DNA from: Bacteroides sp.
Lineage (GTDB): Bacteria > Bacteroidota > Bacteroidia > Bacteroidales > Bacteroidaceae
DNA length: 22,677 bases
Direction of reading: 5' to 3'
Assembly (NCBI GenBank): GCA_030151635.1
Contig: JASLDF010000219.1
Span: 1 to 22,677, forward strand
In this document: positions 16,742 to 22,677 of the stretch, piece after piece
How positions within the stretch are numbered: position 1 is the first letter of the stretch
Layout of the letters: every line of letters begins with the position of its first letter
Notes under the pieces: generated by a model
What the model was told of the DNA's origin: nothing
What the model saw: only the letters and a program-made list of their open reading frames with translations
Databases searched by the model: none
Made by a program: the position numbers and the translations under genes

Positions 16742-16770
16742 TTAAATATATAGAGTTTAAGAGCGAGATG

Positions 16771-17304
16771 TTATTTTCTCTCTTGCTCTTCTTTTTCTTT
16801 AGTATGTGCCACAGCTTCATCAACTACCTTCTTGTTGTCAAAGCGGTGTATGTACGATGTATATTCAGACTCTGCTCTGACATACTCATCATCAATAAAC
16901 AACGGACTAGAAATAATATGATCAGCAGTTGCCCTATTGCTACAGAATACAATATTCTCTAATGATGCAAGACGGGTTAAAGCCTTGATATCTGTGTCAT
17001 GCGGCTGAAGAGTCATAGCATCTGTAAAGAAGAATAAGTAATCTAACCCTCCCTCTACAATCCTAGAACCCATCTGTTGATCACCACCCAACGGTCCAGA
17101 TTTTAGCAATGTGAAATCCCAATGTTTATCAGGGTGCTTTTCTGTCAAAGCTTGAAGTAGAAGCGTTCCTGTTGTCCCTGTGCAAAAGAATTGATGACCA
17201 ATTAACTTTTCCGAGTTCCAAAGTACCCACTCAATCATATCTTTTTTCATAGCATCGTGTGCTACAAGCCCTATTCTGCGTCTTACAAATTTTGTTTTTT
17301 CCAT
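16771..17304 (-). CDS. mgsA: Methylglyoxal synthase
   Basis: Converts dihydroxyacetone phosphate to methylglyoxal and phosphate, a bypass that relieves sugar-phosphate build-up; cytoplasmic. Conserved residues: LVAHDAMKKDM (13-23) with H16, the phosphate-binding CTGTTG (41-46), SGPLGGDQQMG (69-79) with the catalytic Asp at 75, D95 in FFTDAM, and PHDTD (101-105) with H102, followed by CSNRATAD (121-128). At 177 residues it exceeds the E. coli enzyme mainly through a charged C-terminal tail rich in K and E. Its ATG overlaps the glycosyltransferase stop by one base (TAATG), so translation is probably coupled. It is the last gene of the operon. Confidence 0.95.
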   Translation of the reverse strand: MEKTKFVRRRIGLVAHDAMKKDMIEWVLWNSEKLIGHQFFCTGTTGTLLLQALTEKHPDKHWDFTLLKSGPLGGDQQMGSRIVEGGLDYLFFFTDAMTLQPHDTDIKALTRLASLENIVFCSNRATADHIISSPLFIDDEYVRAESEYTSYIHRFDNKKVVDEAVAHTKEKEEQERK

Positions 17305-18344
17305 TATATATTCGAATTAAAATCGTCTGTATTTAATGAAGAGAACTTCTTCTTTCCTTTGAAGTAGTAATTGTAGATTAAAGAACTGTTCATAACTCCT
17401 TCTGGATTCTGAATAGTTAGTTTTAAATTTTCATCTCTATCCGACTTAAAATCAGCCTTCATTTGCTGATAGTCCTTACGAGCCTTACGTACTGCCTTCG
17501 CATTGGAAAACTCTCCCTTAACAATATAGAACATTATAGCTATATAATCTAATACGAGGCGCTTTTGTTCAACTTGCTTCAAGCTTTTTGTATTAAGATT
17601 TTTATACGCCATTAATAAATTGTTACGGAAGTTCAAATAGGTTTTCTTCGGATTCGATTTGTTTAGCGTAGCACCGCCTTGGTGATAAACTAAACTTTGG
17701 GGCACTACCACTACTTGATATCCTCTACTCCACAATCTCCAGCATAAATCGATTTCTTCCATGTGAGCAAAAAAGCGATAATCTAGCCCACCGACTTCTA
17801 AATAAGCTTTTCTTCGGATAAACAAAGATGCTCCTGAAGCCCAAAATACAGGTTGAATTGAATCATATTGTCCATTATCTTCCTCAAGGCTTGACATTAT
17901 CCTACCACGGCAAAACGGATACATCCATTTATCAATATAACCACCACAAGCCCCAGCATATTCAAAGTGAGACTTGTTGTGCCACCAACGAATCTTTGGT
18001 TGACAAGCTGCAACTGATGGGTTTGCATCTAAATAAGCAATCTGGGGTTCAAGCCAATTGGGAGTGACCTCCACATCAGAATTTAATAACACAACGTATT
18101 CTGATTCAATTTGAGCAATGGCTCTGTTGTATCCCTCGGCAAAACCATAATTTTCTTTCAAGTTCAATAGTTTAGCCTCTGGATACTTGTTCATAACTAA
18201 TTCTAAAGAAGAGTCTGTAGAACCATTATCTGCAACATACACAGCTACATTATCCAAATTACTACATGATAAAGCATGTGGAAGAAACTGATCTAAAAGC
18301 TCAGCTCCATTCCAATTCAAGATAATGACGGCAACTTTAAGCAT
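17304..18344 (-). CDS. Family 2 glycosyltransferase (rhamnosyltransferase-like)
   Basis: Cytoplasmic GT-A enzyme that transfers a sugar from a nucleotide donor, probably to an envelope glycan. Of 346 residues, the GT2 core covers about 1-250: VIILNWNG (7-13), ADNGSTDSS (38-46), ENYGFAEGYN (64-73), the DxD-like LNSDVEV (87-93), the acceptor-side GGLDYRFFAHMEEIDLCWR block (185-203), and VYHQGGAT (219-226). The ending is basic and soluble with no clear membrane helix. I chose the ATG at 18344. A start 66 bases upstream is possible, but it would overlap the acyltransferase by 74 bases and add 22 residues before the conserved first strand. With the chosen start the overlap is 8 bases. Donor and acceptor cannot be told from sequence. 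Confidence 0.9.
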   Translation of the reverse strand: MLKVAVIILNWNGAELLDQFLPHALSCSNLDNVAVYVADNGSTDSSLELVMNKYPEAKLLNLKENYGFAEGYNRAIAQIESEYVVLLNSDVEVTPNWLEPQIAYLDANPSVAACQPKIRWWHNKSHFEYAGACGGYIDKWMYPFCRGRIMSSLEEDNGQYDSIQPVFWASGASLFIRRKAYLEVGGLDYRFFAHMEEIDLCWRLWSRGYQVVVVPQSLVYHQGGATLNKSNPKKTYLNFRNNLLMAYKNLNTKSLKQVEQKRLVLDYIAIMFYIVKGEFSNAKAVRKARKDYQQMKADFKSDRDENLKLTIQNPEGVMNSSLIYNYYFKGKKKFSSLNTDDFNSNI

Positions 18345-19230
18345 TTTCTTCCTCTCGTTTATGTTTCCAACGTTTATGTGACCAAAACCAAAGTGCAGGA
18401 TTACGTGCAATTGTACGCTCTATAGCCTCTGCAAAATATTGAGTAATATATCCTTCTTCAGTCTTTTTAGGTTCCAGAGTAACTACCTCAAAGGTTACAC
18501 GACCATAGCCACGCTTTATACGTTCTAAGTCGCAATAAACTACAGGATAATTCATCATTTTAGAAATACGCTCGCCCCCATCCATAAATACTGTATCCTG
18601 ATTTAGGAAAGTTGTCCAAAAACGAGCATCGTTCTTACTTGGATTTTGATCGGCAATCAAGCCCAAAGCAATCTTTGTACCCGCTCTTTTATATCGAATT
18701 AATTCACGTGCCGTAGAGTGCTTAGCCACATTCACACCGCCAAAGCGGCTACGCAAGTGCTGAAACAGTTTATCAAAATACTTATTACGTAGCGGTTTAT
18801 AAACTTGAACTGCTTGATCTTCCTCTCGCATATGCATTTTTGTACCTACAATCCACTCAAAATTAGCATAGTGAGGAATCATCATGATCACACCTCCGTG
18901 TTTATCAATTGTATCTAAGAAAATATCTAGATTGTTAAGTTCCATGCGCTTAAACATCTGTTTACGGCTCATGGTTAACATTTTTATCTCTTCAACAAAA
19001 TAATCGGATATATAATGATAGAACTGTTTTTCTATTTTAATAATCTCTTTCTCGGTCTTATCAGGAAAAGAGTTCGTTAAATTAGTTCGGACGACACTTC
19101 TTCTATATTTTACCACTCGATAAAGTATAAACGCAATAAAGTTTGCCAAAACATATAGAATGCAAAAAGGCAACAATGAAATGAGCCAAAATATAGAGTA
19201 TATCAGTCCGTAAATAATTTTTTCTTTCAT
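18337..19230 (-). CDS. LpxL/HtrB-like lipid A (lysophospholipid) acyltransferase
   Basis: Inner-membrane acyltransferase of the LpxL/LpxM superfamily, likely adding a secondary acyl chain to lipid A; 297 residues. It has an N-terminal hydrophobic anchor (about residues 5-38) and the catalytic HX4E motif HYANFE (H120, E125). ADQNPSK (about 208-214) and the C-terminal NPALWFWSHKRWK are both typical of the family. The start ATG overlaps the mtaB stop as ATGA (4 bases), and the stop overlaps the glycosyltransferase start by 8 bases, so translation is probably coupled across the operon. Bacteroidetes lipid A is often penta-acylated with one such enzyme; related members acylate ornithine or aminoacyl lipids, so lipid A as substrate is inferred. 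Confidence 0.88.
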   Translation of the reverse strand: MKEKIIYGLIYSIFWLISLLPFCILYVLANFIAFILYRVVKYRRSVVRTNLTNSFPDKTEKEIIKIEKQFYHYISDYFVEEIKMLTMSRKQMFKRMELNNLDIFLDTIDKHGGVIMMIPHYANFEWIVGTKMHMREEDQAVQVYKPLRNKYFDKLFQHLRSRFGGVNVAKHSTARELIRYKRAGTKIALGLIADQNPSKNDARFWTTFLNQDTVFMDGGERISKMMNYPVVYCDLERIKRGYGRVTFEVVTLEPKKTEEGYITQYFAEAIERTIARNPALWFWSHKRWKHKREEENA

Positions 19231-20543
19231 ATTTTTTTACCTAATAAGGCTGTTTTGTCTAGGTTGTACTCGCCCAATTCCATTTGCACAATCTCATTAT
19301 CTAAAGCTGCGTCATTTGGAATTTCAACACGTATATAGTTATTTGTAAAGCCATGCATGACCTCCCCATCATGAGATTTCTCAAGCAATACAGGGAATGA
19401 GCATCCGATGTATTTCTGATAAAATCCTTTAGTTTTAGTATCTGATAAAGATAATAATTTCTGACTTCTTAAATGCTTATCCTGGGAACTAACCTCATGG
19501 TCAATCTTCAAAGCCATAGTTCCTGGACGTTCAGAGTAGGTAAATACATGAAGTTGCGAAATGTCTAATCCAGAAATAAAGTTATAACTGTCATTGAAAA
19601 ACTCTTCAGTTTCCCCACGAGTGCCAACAATTACATCTACACCTATGAAAGCATTAGGAATTAGTTCTTTTATTTTATGAACCTTGTGAGCAAAAAGAGT
19701 TGTATCATAACGACGATGCATCAGCTTTAAGACATCATCACTACCCGATTGTAATGGGATATGAAAATGTGGCATGAATCGTTTAGAGGTAGCTACAAAC
19801 TCAATAATTTCGTCTGTTAGTAAATTGGGTTCAATTGATGAAATACGATAACGCTCAATCCCTTCAACTTCATCCAGTGCTTTGACCAAATCAAAGAAAG
19901 TTTCATTGGTAGATCGACCAAAATCTCCAATATTAACACCTGTCAAAACAATCTCCTTTCCACCTTCTTTAGCAGCATTTTCACATTGTTCTACCATAGA
20001 TGCAATTGAGCCATTGCGACTAAAGCCACGAGCAAAAGGAATTGTACAGTAAGTACAGAAGTAATCGCACCCATCCTGTACCTTCAAGAAGAATCGAGTA
20101 CGATCTCCACGAGAGCAAGAAGGAGCAAAGCTCTTAATATCTTTTAATTTAGTAGTATGCGCTTCGGCAGTCTCTTTTTTATCTAGATTACCTAAGAATT
20201 GAATAAAGTCTTTCTTCTGATCAGCTCCCAACACAATATCTACACCTTCAATTTCTGTAATTTCCTCGGGTTTGAGTTGTGCATAACATCCAGTAACCAC
20301 TATAAAAGCTCCTGGATTCTCACGCATCATTTTCTTTATCGCTTGGCGACACTTCTTGTCCGCCATTTCTGTCACTGAACATGTATTTATTATACAAATA
20401 TCAGCTGTTTCATTTTTACGCACTGTACGTACACCATGTTCTTTTAGTATCTTTCCAAAAGTTGATGTCTCTGAGAAGTTAAGCTTGCAACCTAAGGTAT
20501 AGTATGCAGCTTTCTTATTTTGAAATATAGTTTGATCAATCAT
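19227..20543 (-). CDS. mtaB: tRNA (N6-threonylcarbamoyladenosine-C2) methylthiotransferase MtaB
   Basis: Radical-SAM enzyme that converts t6A37 to ms2t6A37 in ANN-decoding tRNAs. The 438-residue protein has the N-terminal MTTase domain with cluster cysteines C19 (TLGCKLN), C55 (NTCSVT) and C86 (TGCYAQ). Its radical-SAM core has C159, C163, C166 in CDYFCTYC and SIEPNLL near 247-253. The C-terminal TRAM-like domain runs from about residue 375 (GCSFPVLLE, YIRVEI). TLGCKLNFSE and the HVFTYSERPGT block place it with MtaB rather than MiaB or RimO. I chose the ATG at 20543 because the upstream ATG at 20585 lies above the TAACTTTG promoter box (20573-20580), and MIDQTIFQ matches the usual Bacteroidales start. 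It is the first gene of a four-gene overlapping operon. Confidence 0.93.
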   Translation of the reverse strand: MIDQTIFQNKKAAYYTLGCKLNFSETSTFGKILKEHGVRTVRKNETADICIINTCSVTEMADKKCRQAIKKMMRENPGAFIVVTGCYAQLKPEEITEIEGVDIVLGADQKKDFIQFLGNLDKKETAEAHTTKLKDIKSFAPSCSRGDRTRFFLKVQDGCDYFCTYCTIPFARGFSRNGSIASMVEQCENAAKEGGKEIVLTGVNIGDFGRSTNETFFDLVKALDEVEGIERYRISSIEPNLLTDEIIEFVATSKRFMPHFHIPLQSGSDDVLKLMHRRYDTTLFAHKVHKIKELIPNAFIGVDVIVGTRGETEEFFNDSYNFISGLDISQLHVFTYSERPGTMALKIDHEVSSQDKHLRSQKLLSLSDTKTKGFYQKYIGCSFPVLLEKSHDGEVMHGFTNNYIRVEIPNDAALDNEIVQMELGEYNLDKTALLGKKI

Positions 20544-20572
20544 TCTTTTATACCTAATAATATATTCGGGTA

Positions 20573-20580
20573 CAAAGTTA
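20573..20580 (-). promoter_or_regulatory. Candidate -7 box for the mtaB operon
   Basis: The minus strand reads TAACTTTG, a full match to TAnnTTTG, 30 bases before the chosen mtaB ATG. Transcription from here would begin below the alternative upstream ATG at 20585, which supports the shorter protein. The -33 region is poor. Confidence 0.55.
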
Positions 20581-20657
20581 CTCATTATTATGCTTAAAAT
20601 TTGTTATCCTAAATGGTTGTTATTTCTTAAAAGGCTTTAAACTTACAAATTAATTCC

Positions 20658-20665
20658 TACTTTTG
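20658..20665 (+). promoter_or_regulatory. Candidate -7 box for the acyl-CoA synthetase
   Basis: TACTTTTG fully matches TAnnTTTG and ends 24 bases before the ATG at 20689. A partial -33 (TTTA at 20636-20639, spacer 18) is present. It is back to back with the mtaB box; the two are about 77 bases apart. Confidence 0.55.
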
Positions 20666-20688
20666 CTCAAAATAACTCATTACGTGCA

Positions 20689-22353
20689 ATGATAAAAGAA
20701 AACTTTATAAAGTTATACGAACATAGTTTTAGAGATAACTGGGATTTACCTTGCTATACAGACTATGCAGAAGATACTAGCTTCACTTATGGCGAAGTGG
20801 CTAAAGAGATAGCAAAATTGCATCTTCTTTTTGAGCATTGTAAACTACGCCGTGGTGATAAAATATCATTAATTGGTAAAAACAATGCAAGATGGTGTGT
20901 GGCTTACATGGCTACAATCACCTATGGTGCTATTATAGTACCTATTTTACAAGACTTTAATCCTAATGACGTACATCATATTGTAAATCACTCTGAATCA
21001 ACTTTTCTTTTCACAAGCGACTCCATTTGGGACAACCTAGAAGAGGAAAAACTTCCCAATGTTCGTGGTGTATTTTCACTAACAGATTTTAGATGCCTTC
21101 ACCAAAGAGATGGTGAAACTGTTCAAAAATTCATGAAATACGTGAATAATGAACTAAGCAATAAATACCCAAAAGGATTCTCTGTAAACGATGTAACTTA
21201 TACTACTTTATCAAATGATAAAGTAATGCTTATCAACTATACTTCAGGAACTACTGGTTTCAGCAAAGGAGTTATGTTGACTGGTAATAACCTGGCTGGT
21301 AACGTTACATTTGGCATCCGCACAGAGCTTCTTAAAAAAGGAGACAGTGTCTTATCTTTTTTACCACTAGCTCATGCCTACGGATGTGCTTTTGATTTCC
21401 TCACCGCTACTGCAGTAGGAACACATGTTACCTTATTGGGTAAAGTACCTTCGCCAAAAATCATTATCAGAGCATTTGAAGAAGTTAAACCAAACCTAAT
21501 TATTACTGTGCCTCTAGTCATTGAGAAGATATATACCAATGTCATCCAACCCCTTTTAGGAAAAAAAGGAATGAAATGGGCATTGAGTATTCCTGTTCTT
21601 GACACACAAATATACAGTCAAATTAGAAAGAAACTAATTGATTCATTAGGGGGAAGATTTAAAGAAATAATTATCGGTGGTGCAGCTATGAATCCTGAGG
21701 TAGAAGAGTTTTTCTACAAAATTAAATTCCCATTCACCATAGGTTATGGAATGACTGAATGTGGTCCACTAATTAGCTATGCACCATGGGACGAATTTGT
21801 TGCTGGATCTTCAGGTAAGATTCTCGATATTATGGAAGCACGTATCTATAAAGAAAACCCTGAAGCTGCACTTGGAGAAATTCAAATACGTGGTGAAAAT
21901 GTGATGACAGGCTACTACAAAAATGAAGAAGCTACAAAAGAAGTATTTACTGAAGATGGTTGGTTACGTACTGGTGACCTTGGAACAATTGACGAAAACA
22001 ACAATATATTTATCAGAGGGAGAAGCAAAACGATGATTCTATCGTCTAGTGGACAAAACATATTCCCTGAAGAGATAGAGACTCGTCTCAATAATCTTCC
22101 ATTTGTTGTTGAGAGTATTGTTGTTCAGAAAGACAAACGCCTTGTAGCACTTGTATATGCAGACTCAGAAGCACTAGGTTCCCTAGGACTAGACACTGAA
22201 CAAAGTTTAAAAACAATTATGGATGAAAATCTAAAGAATTTAAATAAATCTGTTGCTGCGTATGAACGAGTAAGTCAAATAATACTCTACCCCACAGAGT
22301 TTGAGAAAACTCCTAAAAGAAGTATCAAACGCTATTTATATGAAAATGTATAA
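20689..22353 (+). CDS. Long-chain acyl-CoA synthetase (AMP-forming)
   Basis: ANL-superfamily adenylating enzyme that activates fatty acids to acyl-CoA; 554 residues, likely cytoplasmic or peripherally membrane-bound (no signal peptide). The P-loop-like motif YTSGTTGFSKGV is at 184-195. LPLAHAYG at 225-232 is typical of long-chain members, followed by GGAAMNPEVEEFF (330-342), the adenine-binding GYGMTECGPL (352-361) and the hinge motif GWLRTGD (424-430). A C-terminal TPKRSIKR (about 541-548) supplies the usual catalytic lysine region. Substrate chain length cannot be read from sequence; an acyl-ACP synthetase activity is possible. It diverges from mtaB and stands alone, ending with a hairpin terminator just before an insertion sequence. 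Confidence 0.92.
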   Translation: MIKENFIKLYEHSFRDNWDLPCYTDYAEDTSFTYGEVAKEIAKLHLLFEHCKLRRGDKISLIGKNNARWCVAYMATITYGAIIVPILQDFNPNDVHHIVNHSESTFLFTSDSIWDNLEEEKLPNVRGVFSLTDFRCLHQRDGETVQKFMKYVNNELSNKYPKGFSVNDVTYTTLSNDKVMLINYTSGTTGFSKGVMLTGNNLAGNVTFGIRTELLKKGDSVLSFLPLAHAYGCAFDFLTATAVGTHVTLLGKVPSPKIIIRAFEEVKPNLIITVPLVIEKIYTNVIQPLLGKKGMKWALSIPVLDTQIYSQIRKKLIDSLGGRFKEIIIGGAAMNPEVEEFFYKIKFPFTIGYGMTECGPLISYAPWDEFVAGSSGKILDIMEARIYKENPEAALGEIQIRGENVMTGYYKNEEATKEVFTEDGWLRTGDLGTIDENNNIFIRGRSKTMILSSSGQNIFPEEIETRLNNLPFVVESIVVQKDKRLVALVYADSEALGSLGLDTEQSLKTIMDENLKNLNKSVAAYERVSQIILYPTEFEKTPKRSIKRYLYENV

Positions 22354-22374
22354 ATAACAATGACTATAAAATAA

Positions 22375-22408
22375 TAACGGGTGCTAGATTAAATTCTAGC
22401 ACCCGTTA
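22375..22408. terminator. Hairpin terminator after the acyl-CoA synthetase
   Basis: A perfect 14-bp stem TAACGGGTGCTAGA/TCTAGCACCCGTTA with a TTAAAT loop, extendable by AATA/TATT across one mismatch. The T-tract is weak (CTATTTT). It begins 22 bases after the stop codon and could also block transcription coming out of the adjacent IS. Confidence 0.78.
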
Positions 22409-22417
22409 CTATTTTAA

Positions 22418-22677
22418 GGCTCACCAGCAAAAGTGTGGGGAGTCATGACTATGCATATATCTTAGCCAGTCTAAAAAGGAAGAAGTTGATATCACTTACA
22501 CCTCTAAGATTAGCTCTAAAAGATTTAATCTTGGCATTGAAGCTCTCTGCCGAGGCATTAGTAGCCCTATTTACAAAGAAGTTTAATATTTCCTCGTAGT
22601 TATTATAAATGGTCTTGACTATTGTTCCAAATGTCTTGAAGCCAGATTCCTCTACTTTCTTATACCATTTGGCTAAG
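22418..22677 (-). mobile_element. Insertion sequence, ISL3-like, end inside the window
   Basis: The transposase fragment at 22449-22677 shows that an IS runs off the right edge. Its transposase-stop-proximal end is likely near 22418, where GGCTCACCAGCAAAAGTG begins after the terminator hairpin; ISL3 termini typically start with GG. The exact end cannot be fixed, because the other terminus and the target duplication lie outside the window. Confidence 0.55.
22449..22677 (-). CDS. ISL3-like transposase, C-terminal part
   Basis: The minus strand is open from the right edge of the window to a TAG at 22449-22451, giving the last 75 residues with no start codon present. The sequence LAKWYKKVEES, then TIYNNYEEILNFFVNR, then ATNASAESFNAKIKSFRANL, ending FFLFRLAKIYA, matches the C-terminal end of DDE transposases of the ISL3 group found in Bacteroidetes. 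The glutamate in SAESFNAKIK is the likely third catalytic acidic residue. The visible part has no frameshift or internal stop, so the element may be intact, but the DD part is off the window. Family assignment is by recall of this C-terminal pattern. Confidence 0.82.
   Translation of the reverse strand, partial: LAKWYKKVEESGFKTFGTIVKTIYNNYEEILNFFVNRATNASAESFNAKIKSFRANLRGVSDINFFLFRLAKIYA

Overview
The window is an AT-rich stretch of chromosome from a member of the Bacteroidota, most likely order Bacteroidales. Four things point there. The outer-membrane genes are of the Bacteroidetes type (a large LptD-like protein, a single-gene MlaD/MCE protein, a TonB-dependent receptor). Most genes lack a clear Shine-Dalgarno sequence. 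Several start 20-45 bases downstream of a TAnnTTTG box, the -7 element of Bacteroidetes promoters. The protein set (AsnA, DPE2-like MalQ, MtaB, class II ribonucleotide reductase with a zinc-ribbon tail) is typical of gut or oral Bacteroidales. I cannot name a genus.

Layout, left to right. Positions 1-1052 hold the end of asnA and all of ung on the + strand, closed by a bidirectional terminator. Positions 1059-5315 (- strand) hold an SBF-family transporter followed at 3 bases by an HD-domain hydrolase, then an LptD-like LPS-assembly protein with its own promoter box. A TonB-dependent receptor (5406-7451, +) diverges from the transporter. After its terminator there is about 540 bp with no recognisable gene. 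Next come mlaD (8050-8946), dnaA (9219-10652) and an adenosylcobalamin-dependent ribonucleotide reductase (10951-13509, GTG start), all on the + strand and separated by 270-300 bp spacers. A strong terminator then precedes malQ and folB (13645-16702), which look like one transcription unit.

A second bidirectional terminator separates folB from a tightly packed - strand operon, mtaB-acyltransferase-glycosyltransferase-mgsA (20543 down to 16771), whose genes overlap by 4, 8 and 1 bases. A long-chain acyl-CoA synthetase (20689-22353, +) diverges from mtaB, with near back-to-back promoter boxes. After its terminator the window ends inside an insertion sequence whose transposase (- strand, only the C-terminal 75 residues present) looks like the ISL3 family.

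The main themes are envelope biogenesis (LptD, MlaD, LpxL/HtrB-like acyltransferase, GT2, TonB receptor), DNA synthesis and repair (DnaA, NrdJ, Ung), and central metabolism (AsnA, MalQ, FolB, MgsA, FadD). The window is essentially ordinary core genome. I found no CRISPR array, defence island, prophage or clearly new system. The points most worth a second look are the unusual signal-peptide extension of the TonB receptor, the long empty gap before mlaD, the overlapping envelope/methylglyoxal operon, and the IS at the right edge.
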